Source: Vanessa cardui
Lineage: Eukaryota; Arthropoda; Insecta; Lepidoptera; Nymphalidae
Assembly: GCF_905220365.1 (NCBI RefSeq)
Contig: NC_061131.1
Location: forward strand, 1,984,001-2,048,000
DNA: 64,000 nt
Reading direction: 5' to 3'
This document shows positions 1 through 10,719 of this stretch, in pieces (the first letter of the stretch is position 1; the number at the start of each line of letters is the position of its first letter). The position numbers and the translations under genes were made by a program. The notes under the pieces were generated by a model. It did not search any database. It was not told the origin of the DNA and saw nothing but the letters and a program-made list of their open reading frames with translations.

Positions 1-30
1 TGAGTTCAAGAGTTAGGAATTAAAACTTAC

Positions 31-138
31 GTCTCTGAACTGCGCGATGCCCGCCTCGCCCAGCTCATACATCGACACGTACGCCGCTTCCGGCTGCACG
101 AACAGTTGGCAGAGCACCATCTCCTCGCTTCGGAACAT
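31..138 (-). CDS. Vha100: V-type proton ATPase subunit a, first coding exon (partial gene)
   Basis: Subunit a is the large membrane subunit of the Vo sector of the vacuolar H+-ATPase. It has a cytosolic N-terminal arm that links to V1 and a C-terminal membrane part that carries protons. This exon encodes 36 residues starting MFRSEEMVLCQLF and ending ELGEAGIAQFRD, which matches the conserved extreme N-terminus of the family (FRSEEM, CQLF, ELGE, VQFRD). The ATG has a strong context (GGCACCATG). The exon ends in phase 0 at a GTAAGT donor (positions 30-25, minus strand). It opens at 158 after a T-rich tract and AG (160-159), leaving 20 bases of 5' leader. Many relatives have two extra residues after the start Met; here Met directly precedes Phe. 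The remaining exons (the full protein is normally about 800-850 residues) lie beyond the left edge. Which paralogue it is cannot be told from 36 residues. Confidence 0.92.
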
Positions 139-158
139 GGTGCCCGCGGGGTATGGAC
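139..158 (-). other. 5' leader part of the V-ATPase exon and its 3' splice site
   Basis: On the minus strand a run of T ends in GTCTAG at 164-159, followed by 20 bases of leader before the ATG. Acceptor and donor around the same exon imply at least one upstream non-coding exon further right on the minus strand, which I could not locate. The codons before the ATG are open (PYPAGT), so a coding extension is possible but not needed. Confidence 0.75.
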
Positions 159-189
159 CTAGACAAAAAAAGATTTTTAAGATAAAACA

Positions 190-343
<154 letters not shown>

Positions 344-359
344 CCTTTATTCAGTTTAG

Positions 360-425
360 AATCTACGTTTCGAACTGGTGATAGATTTACTCAATACAAA
401 TGACGGCTCAAAAGTCTTTGTTAAA
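360..425 (+). repeat. L-tail fragment
   Basis: A short decayed piece of the LINE 3' end: GAATCTACGTTTCGAACTGG followed by a degraded ACGGCTCAAAAGTC block, which corresponds to ACGATTCAAAAGTGC in better copies such as the one at 10.5-10.7 kb. Confidence 0.55.
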
Positions 426-536
426 TAGATTATATATTTATTTAATTTAATGTATTTATTGTAATGATACTACTTATAGATACGAAAAATATATATTTAA
501 AAAGAATCAAGATATAAATATATATGATATTTTTCA

Positions 537-817
537 ACCAGCTGTGCCCGCGAACTTGTACGCGTTTGAATTTAACAAAAAAGAAATTATTGTAGCCTAA
601 GTTACTCCCTATTATATAAGTTATCTGCCAGCGAAACTCCCGTCAAAATCGGTCCAGTCGTTCCAGAGATAAGCCGGAACAAAAAGACAGACAGACCGAC
701 AAAAATTGTAAAAAATGTTATTTTGGTATATGTACCGTGTATAAATACATATGCATGAGTAGAAAAGGGCTATTTTAATATTACAAACAGACACTCCAAT
801 TTTATTATATGTATAGA
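537..817 (-). mobile_element. Non-autonomous Helitron (TCTATACATATAATAAAATT type)
   Basis: Read on the minus strand it starts TCTATACATATAATAAAATT and ends GCGGGCACAGCTGGT, i.e. 5' TC and 3' CTRRT, with an A before the 5' end as expected for insertion between A and T. The internal phrases GGTCCAGTCGTTCCAGAGAT and GACAGACAGACCGAC are common in lepidopteran repeats. There is no coding capacity. Confidence 0.7.
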
Positions 818-1784
818 TTAACCACTAATACTGACTCTTCGGGTCATCAATAGACGAAACTTTGTTTTAGTAATTAACTTTTTAACCAGTTACACTCATG
901 TTTTGAAAGGGGGGAAACTGTTTATCTCGCTTTCGAACTTTTCCGGTCTTTTCGGGTTTGCCGGCCCATTGAGATTGACATTTCATTTATACAGAGTGCA
1001 ATTATTTGCTCACATAAAGCGCACTATAATTTGTTTCGTGTTATTGGCGAGCATCTTGATAATGGCCGTTATCGGAAAATTAATCTTGATTTAATTCTAT
1101 TTCCGTATATATTACATCACAACAAAAATAACAATGATACAATAAATCAATCAATATTAAATATAGTATTAATAGAATCGTATGATTCGACGTTGTAGAG
1201 TAATTCAATGAACTGCATCTCTGAACACTGAGATGCAATCGTCTCATGCTCGAAGACGAATATGTTCTCTGAACCGTCTGCCAATTTTCGTAATAAATGA
1301 AACATTTGTAGAATGGGTCGAGTTTATAAATGCTACTAAGATTATTGTGATGTCGTACGACAACGGACTTGTAACGTTCTAGTATTCCATTGTCGTATTT
1401 AAGTGCTCTGGAAATAGTTCTATCGTTTAATTGATTCTATTTTTGTATATGAGCGTATGTTTATACGGCTGTTAGCCATAGAATCGTTTGGTTCGACTGA
1501 TTGATATTGATAAATTGGAATATAGGAAGCTATGTATTCATTTACAGTACTTTAAAAAGTTAAGGAAAGTAAAAAAAATACGCGTGCGTGCGTGCGTGCG
1601 TGTGTATGCTATATATCCTATATTTTTTAATAAAATTACAAATAAAACCAAATATATACCATTTAAAGAATACTCATTAATTCTCAAAGATACAATCGAG
1701 TAATTATGATCAGCTTTTTTCTGGGTGCGTGGCCACCTGGGAAATTTAAGCATACAGAGAGCAATATCTGATATTTTTCTGTTC
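818..1784. other. AT-rich stretch without a recognised gene
   Basis: Holds a diverged duplicated motif (GAATCGTATGATTCGAC near 1177 and GAATCGTTTGGTTCGAC near 1481, each some 50-80 bases after a CTATTT-GTATAT block) and a short GTGC run at 1582-1602. Small open frames here have no recognisable domain. Confidence 0.6.
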
Positions 1785-1895
1785 TCTGAAGGGTGAGTAA
1801 GCCAGTGTAAAGACAAGGGGCATAACATTTTAGATATTGTTGGTGGTGTAATGATTTGTTACTTGCATGGCTATTGTCTATGGATGGTCGTGACC
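1785..1895 (+). repeat. D-repeat, old internal fragment
   Basis: GAAGGGTGAGTAAGCCAGTG, a degraded CATAACATTTTAG, GTTGGTGGTG and GTCTATGGATGGTCGTGACC occur in the D-repeat order. The 3' end with the A tail is missing. Confidence 0.6.
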
Positions 1896-2441
1896 TCTGA
1901 TCATCTATAATCAAGAGAACTATTTGCCAATTTCACTGTACAAAAAAATTAGTCAAGTTTTGTTGAAAATCGAATAATTATTTCATTTCGAAATACACTA
2001 TCGCTATATAGCTCTGTCTCGCAGTGAGCATATTGAGTCGTTTAGTAATAATATACTGTAATGTCTTGTCTTTTCGTTATCCTACGAAATAAATTAGCTT
2101 CGGAGAGATGTTTTGGCGCGAAGAACTGTCTACGCGCTCGTCGTTCCCAACATTCCTCTAACATCTGTTCCGGTTGCTTTTAGTATTTAAATGTATTTTA
2201 TAAGTACTATTCTATTTATCTTCGGTAACATCTTGTGTATCTCATAAATGTCTACAATATATTTAAAACTATTTTAGGAAGAATCTAAAATAAAATATTC
2301 CTGGCGCTTTCAGTTCACGTTTCATGGAACTAAATGTTCGGTTGCTAAGTGTATTTGTCCCTAGAATACCTGCAGTTGCTGAATAATGATGTTAATTTTA
2401 AGACGCCACGAATTTAAGATAAATATATTAATGTCGTTTAT

Positions 2442-2673
2442 TTAGCCAGCCTCGGCTTCGCACGGGTGCAATTTAAGCTCAATTTTAAACTTATAAAATT
2501 ATCAGTTTTTCTCTAATATATTGTAAATGTATTATACATTATACAAAAAAAAAACGCAACAAAATCGGTTGTGTAATTTTAAAGATCTAAGCATACATAT
2601 GTAACTATGTATGCTTAGATCTTTAAAATTACACAGGCAGCGGTAAGCTACTTTGTTTTATATTATGTAATGA
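2442..2673 (-). mobile_element. Lep-Helitron with an internal inverted duplication
   Basis: On the minus strand it starts TCATTACATAATATAAAACA and ends with the GC-rich 3' hairpin region GCACCCGTGCGAAGCC, then a decayed terminus. The core phrase AAAATCGGTTGTGTAATTTT is present. An A precedes the 5' TC. It differs from its relatives by a perfect hairpin at 2571-2634. Confidence 0.7.
2571..2634. repeat. Perfect hairpin, 28-base arms, inside the Helitron
   Basis: Positions 2571-2598 and 2607-2634 are exact reverse complements, separated by an 8-base loop ATGTAACT. The arm is the Helitron segment TTTAAAGATCTAAGCATACA, so one internal piece was copied in inverted orientation. Confidence 0.95.
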
Positions 2674-3297
2674 TGATGCTAGCGAATTTGTACTAATATT
2701 ATAATATAGGACAGTAACCTGTTGCTCATTAAGGGCCAAATAGCTCAAACGAATCTTTTGAAATTATGAAGCAAGCTTGAACTTTAAAGGAAGGACGCAG
2801 GTTTTTTTTACAAACGGTATTATCTTCTCAATGTCTACGCTAGCGAGGAGGACAAATATTGTTTTGGCATATTGTTTGATGTCCATCGTTACTGTTTATA
2901 TGTAGAAGCAGTGCAAAATTACTTCGTATTGGAACATTATTGGAACACCAATTAATTATATTAAATAAACAAAAACATTAATAGGTAACGTTCATGCTAA
3001 AGACAATACACGTAATGTCAAATTTAAAAATAGAAAACGCATTTTTTTTTGTTTTTGATTGCAATAATGACAAAGGTTAATCATACTGAGCCTTAGTTTG
3101 CTTATCTTTCGGATTATTGTATCTTATTTATTTTATTAGCAATAAATTGCGGTATTATTTCGGTTAATTGTCGACCATTATAACAATAAAAACGATAACA
3201 TTAGTCAGATCATAATGAATGTTATAATTTAATTTCAAATCATTAAAAAAATATATTTGTTTGAAAATTCATTTCTATCTTACAAGGTAGTGTATCA
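2674..3297. other. AT-rich stretch; weak Helitron-like remnant at its start
   Basis: Around 2765-2800 the phrase AAGCAAGCTTGAACTTTAAA resembles the middle of the AAGTAACTCTGTCTGTC-type Helitrons near 44.8 and 53.9 kb. The rest shows no recognisable feature. Confidence 0.45.
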
Positions 3298-3300
3298 TTA

Positions 3301-3916
3301 GAGCTAGCGCGCACTGGTGATTTTTGTCACGGTGACTTTAAAGTGTTTGTCATTGTCATGTCACGTTTCAACGTGGAATGCGCTCATTAATAGAGACAGT
3401 GACAAAACATTTTCGAAATCGAAGTGTAATTTGCCACTATGGATTTCGAAGAGACGGTCGTTCTCTGTAAACTCGTGAGACTCGAGAGAAAAAGAAAGCG
3501 AAGAGTATACTGGGTACTAATTTCTTCCCACGCTTTAATTTTCACGTGAATATCTGAATACTCTTTCAATTTTTTTATCTAAAAGAGGTGGTCTCTTTTC
3601 CACTTCTTCTATTAGAACATCATTATCAATATCGTCTTCATGAATATTTACGATTTGAATAGATGGTGACGCCATTTAGCGAGCGCCAAAGTCGCCAGTC
3701 AAGGTGCATATGGCGAAAGACTGACGCGTGTGCGCATTGCTATGAAAAAACGTAAAGGCGCTGACAGTTTCGTCACGGGCTTGTTCGCCGGTCGGCGTAC
3801 ACAAATGTCACCCAATTGTTACGTCGTAACATGCGCGCAACTCCATACATATTTATGGACTTGACAAGAGTGACGAAACAGTCACCATGACAAAAATCAC
3901 CGGTGCGCGCTAGCTC
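3301..3916 (-). mobile_element. PIF/Harbinger DNA transposon, deleted, with terminal inverted repeats
   Basis: The ends 3301-3336 and 3881-3916 are inverted copies (GAGCTAGCGCGCACTGGTGA against GAGCTAGCGCGCACCGGTGA and onward), about 36 bases with two mismatches. They are flanked by TTA at 3298-3300 and 3917-3919, the 3-bp duplication typical of PIF/Harbinger. At 616 bp it is far too short for an autonomous copy. It keeps the start of the accessory MADF-type DNA-binding gene on the minus strand but shows no DDE transposase. Confidence 0.85.
3387..3675 (-). pseudogene. MADF-domain protein remnant of the Harbinger element
   Basis: From the ATG at 3675 the frame reads MASPSIQIVNIHEDD and then LIEEVEKRPPLLDKK, and it ends at a TAA (3535-3537). 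One frame over, just past an A7 run (3571-3577 on the minus strand), it continues LKEYSDIHVKIKAWEEIS. Joined by eye these are the first half of a MADF domain (LI-x-V-x-RP-L-D, then YSD-x-x-K-KAWEEI). MADF proteins are the usual second gene of Harbinger elements and help the transposase bind DNA. The homology stops after AWEEIS, so the copy is frameshifted and internally deleted. Confidence 0.7.
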
Positions 3917-3919
3917 TTA

Positions 3920-4556
3920 GTCGCCAGACCAATTGAGAGACGTCAGAAATGTATTCTTTCAGCGACCGAACTTGATGGCACAACATTATAATAAAGATTT
4001 TGAAAATCGAATCAATATTATATTAAATGAATTTAAATAAGAAAGAGGTTATTCCGTTATAGGTTTTAATGTTCATCTTAGAATTTCGTCATTTGAGAAA
4101 TACATAGTTTGTTTATTAAACGAAGGGCTTATACGGCTTACAGTGGAGTGAGCTGGTGACGTTTCCTTTTTTTCTTTTACTACTTGCGGTTTAATATAAC
4201 ATTATTTTTTTATACACACTGAATGTTTAAAAGTTTTGTTAGCATGAGTACTTTAAGCCCCCAAATAAAAAAATACCACCACCAAAACAAAAATACAAGA
4301 CGTATACCACACAATTTAACTGGTGGAAACATATAACGCGATTTTCCGAGTTTTTTTAACGAAAAAATAATATAATAATATGCTAACAAATAAAGGAAGT
4401 TATTCAATTTATCAATCTCATGATTTAAGCAAAATGTTTTCGTTACTTATCAAACTGTAACAATCGTTAACCTCTTGTTATAGTTCATCATTATCAATAT
4501 TTTTGTTACTCTTTTGGCAAATTAAATATGCGAATTTCAATCAACCTTCCAAAAAT
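3920..4556. other. AT-rich stretch, nothing recognised
   Basis: No terminal repeats, SINE boxes or domain-bearing frames were found. The 65-residue minus-strand frame near 4210-4407 is low complexity (poly-Trp and poly-Leu from simple sequence). Confidence 0.6.
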
Positions 4557-4786
4557 TTTTTTTATGGAATAGGTTTGTGGACGAGCATATGGGCCACCTG
4601 ATGGTAAGGGCCTCCAACCTTGGGAACTAAGATGCTATCTCCCTTATGCCTGTACTTACACTAGCTCACTCACCCTTTAAACCGGTACACAACAATACTG
4701 AGTACTGTTATTTGAAGGTAGAATAACTGATGAGTAGGTGGTACCTACTCAGACGGGCTTGCACAAAGCCCTACCACCAAGTAAAG
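4557..4786 (-). repeat. D-repeat copy
   Basis: The T-run side (A tail on the minus strand) is followed by GGGCCACCTGATGGTAAGGG, then TTGGGAACTAAGATGCTATC, AACACAACAATACTGAGTAC and CTTGCACAAAGCCCTACCAC. An internal segment around the usual TGTAAGAAATATTAACTATT is missing. Confidence 0.85.
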
Positions 4787-5907
4787 TAAAGTGTACATTG
4801 ATTACATTCATAAAATATAACAAAAGTAAAATTATATTCTAAGTGTCATAATTATTTAAAGAAGAACACACAATGCACCAAAATAAAACAATCAACATCT
4901 TAATCTATAATAACTTGAAAATTATTTAAATCTTAATTAAAAGGAAATAAAAAATGTGTAATAAATATATAAGTACATATATGAGACAGGATGTATCAAC
5001 ACATTAGACATCATTTTTGTTGCCCAATGGTCTTACTATCTCTCGAATTTCCTATATATTATGTATCTCTGTTTCTCTATCCCTCTCACTTTTTGAGTTG
5101 TCAGGAAAATGTCAGGGCACTAAGGACAGGACTTGAACTATGCTCAGACGAAACGAAATAAATATTTGTTTTGTTATAAACTAATAACCAAATATATATA
5201 TATCATATCGGTAATGCTAGAAATGTTTAAGCTAAAAAAAAAACGATTTAATCGAACCAAGGAACAGTATGTTAATTTTTTAATTTATACTTTGTAATTT
5301 AAAGTTTGACTTTTTCTTATAAACTGTATTCAGATTTTTTGTGCTTTTACTTTTTCGTTGACTTTGCAGTTATCACTTTTTAAAATGTCACCACGGTTTG
5401 TTCCTAGTTTTGTAACGATACAAGCACTTTTGTAAATTTTATATATCAAACATCATAATATAACTGTTTCCGTGAATACACAAGATAATTCCAGTTTCAT
5501 TAACAGTGTTAAAAAAATGCTGTAAGCTCTAAAATGTTACTACAATCAAAACAAATGCAATGCAAGCTGTAAAGATACGTCTTGTACGAGAAATACTAGT
5601 ATTATGGATTCAAAGGAGATTAAATAATAGTATATAAGTGAGCGATAAAGTGGTGCAGATTAAATGTAATAACAAGACTTGGCTATGTATGACGATTAGC
5701 GTTGCTTTGTAATTCCCAAGTCAGCGGCTTTTACGCTTTATGGGTATATTTCATACTAGCTACACTGCTAACAGCAACGTGAATCATAGGGTGATATTAT
5801 GTAATATTAGCTAACCTTCCCGATTTGCAATGGGTTCGTTTATATTATAGGATAAACGTACTAAGAAATTATTGTTATTTGGACTATGTAAATAAATAAA
5901 TAATAAA
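4787..5907. other. AT-rich stretch without a recognised feature
   Basis: Low-complexity A/T sequence with no domain-bearing frame over 60 codons and no clear repeat family. A possible source of unseen old repeats only. Confidence 0.6.
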
Positions 5908-6092
5908 TATGAGACAACATCACATTACTCTGATCCCAATGTAAGTAGCTAAAGCACTTGTGTTATGGAAATTAAGAAGTAATGATGGTACCACAAATAC
6001 CCAGACTAAAGACAACATAGACAGCTAATAATATTTTAGGCCCATGAAAACCGGTGCACACACCACTCGACCATGCGGGTTGTCAATATGTA
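5908..6092 (-). repeat. SINE-M2 copy, head partly deleted
   Basis: GAGACAACATCAC, ACTCTGATCCCAATGTAAGT and AAGCACTTGTGTTATGGAAA mark the 3' part. The head keeps CCCATGAAAACCGGTG, but the block with the B box is lost between about 6018 and 6038. Confidence 0.75.
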
Positions 6093-6754
6093 CATCCCCG
6101 GCGTACACCTTTCCAATTTTTCATCATGATTGGATGAATACTTTAGTAATATTTAAAGGACAAATTTCTCAATGAATCTAACTTTTAGAGCCTTTTCCAA
6201 AAAGAAAGATAAATTCTGAGATAAGCGTCTACAAACAAATATGTAATTCAGCTATATAACATTACACAAGATTTGAATGACCTTGTAATAATCCGAGGTT
6301 ATTGCTGTAAAAAGTATGAACATTTTTAATAGATATCACTATCATATTGATGTTGTTTAAGAGGGGACAGCTGTTAGGTATCCTATACCTATTTTCTATA
6401 TCCCTGTATCCCAACGTGTATACAAAATTCCATGATTATTAGTCACTTTTTTGAAGCAAGTTATAAATATGCACTCGGCTTAATACCATTAAATAATATT
6501 GCTGTATTAGATTGTCGGCATGCGGCCAGGGTCTTTGTAGTATTTGACCTTGAAACTTGAACTTTTGACAGGTTTTATGTCGGCGGGCTATTTTCGCGTT
6601 TTCATTGAAAATTCCTTTCATTCCGAATACATTTTTGGAGTTGGAAATGATTTTTTTTCCAAACCATATTTATGATTAATTGGCTTTTTGTCTCTAGGGC
6701 GTTACCCTCGCGGGAGTTCTATTCTAAAGCCTAATCGCAATACTTTAAAGTGTT
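6093..6754. other. AT-rich stretch without a recognised feature
   Basis: The frame at 6439-6621 (minus, 60 residues) shows no known motif and no splice-site context. Nothing else stands out. Confidence 0.55.
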
Positions 6755-6835
6755 GCGTTCCGGTTTGAGTGTGAGTGAGTTGGTATAATATGCACAAGGG
6801 ACATAACAACTTAGTTGCCAAGGATGCTAGTAATC
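6755..6835 (+). repeat. D-repeat, old fragment
   Basis: GCGTTCCGGTTTGAGTGTGA, GCACAAGGGACATAACAACT and TTAGTTGCCAAGG align with the middle of the D-repeat. Both ends have decayed. Confidence 0.55.
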
Positions 6836-7065
6836 ATAATTTGAAATAAAGTTCTTTTACCGGCTTACAGAGGGAACTGGCGGTTATCGTCAAGCCAAGG
6901 AAAAATCGTCTGGGGGATCTAAGATGAACTTTATCTCTCTTTCCTTTATTGATTCTTTCTGTCATATACGGTTTTATATAAAATTATTTTTAATTATTTT
7001 TTTGTTTTTGTTTTAATTCAATTTTCTTGTCTTTTTATTACGTATATGACCGTTAAAATGTAAAT

Positions 7066-7334
7066 AACGTTACATTATAATATATCTCGCGCAATTGTAA
7101 ACTGTGTGTTAGTGTGTTGTTCGAAATATTGTGAATATTAATTCAAGTCACAATAAAACATATATAATTTCGATTGTTCGTAATATTTCTAGGTTAGTAA
7201 TATAAATTAACCGAAATTTACTCTGATAGATTATAAACTACCGAATAATAATGCCTTAAATTGTAGGTAAAATATCATAGTTTACAATCTTCCAATAGTT
7301 CACAATCTCGCGAGATAGATTATTATCTAACGGT
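7066..7334. mobile_element. MITE-like element with imperfect inverted ends
   Basis: The left end (TATCTCGCGCAATTGTAAAC at 7082) and the right end, read in reverse (TATCTCGCGAGATTGTGAAC), are inverted copies. Homology extends outward to CGTTA on both sides, giving about 38 imperfect bases. No coding sequence and no clear target duplication, so the superfamily is undetermined. Confidence 0.5.
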
Positions 7335-7415
7335 ACTATACGGTGACGTATATTATGTAGCAAAAGAAGCTTTGTTCCAAGCAGATGTCTTACTACACCT
7401 CTTTAAAAATCTTTT

Positions 7416-7677
7416 TTTTTATGGAATAGGTTGGCGAACGAGCATGTGGGCCACCTGATGGTAAGTGGTCACCATCACCCATAGACAATGATGCTGTAAG
7501 AAATATTAACTATTCCTTACATCGTCAATGCGCCACCAACCTTGGGAAGCTGCAATATCTCACCCTTCAAACCGGAACACAACAATACTGCGTACTGTTT
7601 TTAGCGGTAGAATATCTGAGTAATAAGTGGGTGGTACCCACCCTGGCGGGCTTGCACAAAGCCCTACCACCAAGTAG
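7416..7677 (-). repeat. D-repeat copy, nearly full length
   Basis: Contains GGGCCACCTGATGGTAAGTG, CACCATCACCCATAGACAAT, TGTAAGAAATATTAACTATT and GGGCTTGCACAAAGCCCTAC in order, with the T run (A tail on the minus strand) at the left. Part of the TTAGTTCCCAAG to CTCACTCACC block is shortened. Confidence 0.88.
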
Positions 7678-7984
7678 ACTTCAATTATTAACTATTCAAC
7701 TAGACTTCTTATACAATAAAAGTTTAGGAACAGCCTACTGTCCACACGGTTATTCATAGTATCAGTGTGTAATGAGACTATATATATGTGACCACTTACC
7801 GTCAAAGCCGTACTGGCTTATTTAAACAAGACTTATGAATTATTATGCAAAAATTCTATTATTAAATATAACGATGATGTGATGTGAACGGTATTTTTTC
7901 CCCCGGGAGTTATTTGGGTTGATTATGTTTGAACTTTAAACCTTTTTTATCTTTTGTTTATCACGAAACAGTCTTTCTATTTGT

Positions 7985-8120
7985 TTGTAGTTTAATGAAC
8001 TGTTTCGTTGATCTAGCGACTATTAATGCCGCAGGTCTAAAAGCCCAAGTTCGAATTCCTGGTTGGGACGGACATAAGTTCTCATTTACAACGCGGAGCC
8101 TCAGAGTGTGTGCTCGTGCA
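7985..8120 (+). other. Possible tRNA-like SINE head fragment
   Basis: AGCGACTATTAATGCCGCAG followed by CCAAGTTCGAATTCCTGGTT looks like a decayed A-box/B-box pair of another tRNA-derived SINE. There is no clear body or tail, so this is a weak call. Confidence 0.3.
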
Positions 8121-8556
8121 TCATTACATAATATAAAACAAAGTCGCCTACAGCTGTCTGTCCTTATGTATGCTTAGATATTTCAAATTACAACAGATTT
8201 TGATGTGTTTTTTTTTTATAGATAGATTGATTCGAGAGAAAGGAATTAAAAATATAACTATAACTACGTTATATAATCGTAAATCGACTTTTAAGTAGTC
8301 TAATATTTTTCATTTCAATTTACTTAGGAGGACTCTTGAAATATGTAGAATACGCAATTATTTTTATTACTTTTTAGTGCATATTCATTTGTTTTAAAGT
8401 AGTGTTTTGTTTGAAGTCGGTTTTTCTTTTTGTTAAAATTTTTATTTATAGAAGTTTCTAATGTGATGTCGTAAATGAGCAAATTCTGTAGTATAACTAA
8501 TTATACTGATACTAATATCAGCATTGCACCCGTGCGTAGCCGGGGCGGGTAGTTAG
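8121..8556 (+). mobile_element. Lep-Helitron interrupted by a K-repeat fragment
   Basis: Starts TCATTACATAATATAAAACA after an A. Ends GCACCCGTGCGTAGCCGGGG and GGGTAGTTAGT, where the CTAGT end is mutated to TTAGT. The centre (8244-8450) is replaced by K-repeat sequence, and the Helitron segment that normally lies there is missing. Confidence 0.78.
8244..8450 (+). mobile_element. K-repeat end fragment nested in the Helitron
   Basis: Carries CGACTTTTAAGTAGTCTAAT, GAATACGCAATTATTTTTAT and the inverted K end TTTGTTTGAAGTCGGTTTTT. It matches the arm of the fold-back at 54.1-54.7 kb. Confidence 0.75.
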
Positions 8557-8821
8557 TAAATTAAAATACTGAATACATCAAAAAATAGAACGTGCGTCAA
8601 TACGCATTATTATCATAGTAGGATCGTTGAGAAGGGCGAATAGATGGTTTGGCGCGATTCTGATAGTGTTTTATTTATGATGTCTGGAAAACTATCCACG
8701 AATTAGTTAGTCTCCCGTCAAACAATATGTATGTTGCTCCTGTTTTAAAAGTGTTTGTAACATGTAATATATTCAACTTCCTAGACTTTCTCATCTTCGT
8801 GATGAACATTTGTGAACAACG

Positions 8822-9075
8822 TGATGATTATTATAAAACAAAGTCCCTTGGCCGTGAGTCTGTGTGTCCGCGATTAACTCCAAAACTACTAAGGGATTTT
8901 GATGCGGTTTTGCACTAATAGACAAAGTGATCCATGAAGAAGGTTTAGGTATATAATTTATTGAGATTTTTTTGTAAATAAGTTGAAATTGAACGACATT
9001 TGAAAAGATTGTTTTTTTCCCCACATGTGTTTAACATTTACGTGCACTCCTGCAAAGCCGGGATGGGCCGCTAGT
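8822..9075 (+). mobile_element. Lep-Helitron, diverged subfamily
   Basis: ATTATAAAACAAAGTCCCTT near the start, GGGATTTTGATGCGGTTTTG in the middle, and TGCAAAGCCGGGATGGGCCG followed by CTAGT at the end. The middle-to-3' part differs from the main subfamily. Confidence 0.65.
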
Positions 9076-9105
9076 TTCACGATATAAGATTTAATGCTAC
9101 TATTT

Positions 9106-9143
9106 AGTCCACATCCCGAACCAGTCGGTTCGGGATGTGGACT
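9106..9143. repeat. Perfect hairpin, 17-base GC-rich arms
   Basis: AGTCCACATCCCGAACC (9106-9122) and its exact reverse complement (9127-9143) are separated by the loop AGTC. It lies 30 bases past the Helitron 3' end. Too symmetric and GC-rich for chance in this AT-rich DNA; function unknown. Confidence 0.95.
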
Positions 9144-10009
9144 TTGGCGAAAAAAAAAAGACATTAGTTCCCTGAAAAAAATAATACCCGTTGTATTCAT
9201 AAGACTCCGGAGTTCATAGTATACTTTTATGAAAATCTTTAAATTATAAATTAGCGTACAGCTGTAGACAATTATAGTAATGAGCGTCTTACGCCTCACA
9301 CGTGTTTCAGTCACACGTAGAATGTGAAAAATTTTATTCCGTCGAATAATACCGGCGTAGTTCACGAGATTAAAATAGTTTCCTTAGGCTTATTTCTATG
9401 GAACGCTTACGTATTTATAGTACTCTCGATAGGTAAGAACGAATGATAACCGTCCGAGTATGATTTGTACCCGTGGTCAAGTGTTGCGTATTCAATCAAA
9501 ACATATACAAATTAAACGTGTGTGATTTGAGACTTGAAGGAAAATAAATATACTGCATAGCGACGTTTCAAATAACTGACTGAAAACAAGTAGGTAAGCA
9601 ATGGGAGAGTTTTATAAGGAAGTTCATGAACACAGGGGATTATAGTATGAATGAAAAATTGATTTTTGATATTAGAAGTATGTCAAATCGTATGTAGGCT
9701 TCTGTAAATGAGTTAGGGAGTGTTTTTAATGTTTTTTGGAAAATTAATCATCCAAGCGGACGAAACTTTTTTGCTTCAATGCTTGAAATATGGAAATCGA
9801 AGATAAGTTCCATTAATTACTTAAAGAAATTCGGTGTAATGTTTTCGACAATTCGGATAAAAGTTTGTATGATAGTTCAACATTTTTCAGAGAGCGCTCT
9901 GTGAACGATTAGAATAATACGGGACTGCATACTTAAGACAATTAATTGGGTTCCTGATATTGTTTCCAAAATTATACTTTTTTAAATAGGGTATTTCATC
10001 GGGTAATCT
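9144..10009. other. AT-rich stretch without a recognised gene
   Basis: The minus-strand frame across 8958-9365 (135 residues) runs through the Helitron end and the hairpin and has no protein motif. I treat it as chance. Confidence 0.6.
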
Positions 10010-10102
10010 AATTTCTTACAGCGTCATTGTCTATGGGTGATGGTGACCACTTACCATCAGGCTGCCCAAATGCTCGTCCACCAATTTATTCCATAAAAAA
10101 AT
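10010..10102 (+). repeat. D-repeat 3' end fragment
   Basis: TTTCTTACAGCGTCATTGTC, GGGTGATGGTGACCACTTAC and ATGCTCGTCC, then CCATAAAAAAATA. Only the last third of the repeat is present, as in 5'-truncated retroposition. Confidence 0.8.
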
Positions 10103-10490
10103 AAGGGAGATTAATCATTCTATACAGCGGTACAATAAATGGATACGTCCATTTATTCTACTACCAATCTCAAGTATTTTGTACATATGATTTCAAATAT
10201 AAAACTCGAATTAGCGGCATTCCAAAAATAAAAAAAATAATAATAAAATTAAATCCACGATTCCAAAATAACAGGTACATGTAATATTTGGTTTTTTATT
10301 GATAAATAGTGACAAAAAAAAAGTATCCCAAATCACATGAAAAAGTTTTGTATTGTAGATAATTTATTATTTAAAAGACGATAATGTAATAGCAACCGAT
10401 ATTGTTCATAGTGGCCATTACGAAGGTTGATCAACTGACATAAGCGTGTGTGTGAGTGGAAAATCCGACAGGAACGGGATCAGTTCGGGT

Positions 10491-10719
10491 GAATACCAGT
10501 TGACTTCCAAGTAGGATATATTAATTTAGTAATAGTATTTAACTAACATGACTTTGTATTTTTTAAATGTTATAAAAGAGTAACTACTGAGTTTCTTGCC
10601 GGTTATTCTCGGTTGAATCTACTTTCCGAACCGGTGGTAGCTACACTTAATTGTAAAATGACGATTCAAAAGTGCTTGTAAAAGCCTACTTGATAAAGTT
10701 TATTTTGATTTTGATTTTT
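10491..10719 (+). repeat. L-tail copy (LINE 3' end)
   Basis: Sense-strand copy: AACTAACATGAC, GTTTCTTGCCGGTTATTCTC, CGAACCGGTGGTAGCTACAC, ACGATTCAAAAGTGCTTGTA, AAAGCCTACTTGATAAAGTT and a TTTTGATT 3' end. It matches the 3' untranslated end of CR1/Jockey-type LINEs seen four more times in the window. No ORF remains. Confidence 0.85.

Noticed and set aside
8958..9365. 135-codon minus-strand frame, the longest intergenic one on the left
   Set aside because: It crosses a Helitron end and a palindrome, has no motif and no codon signal.
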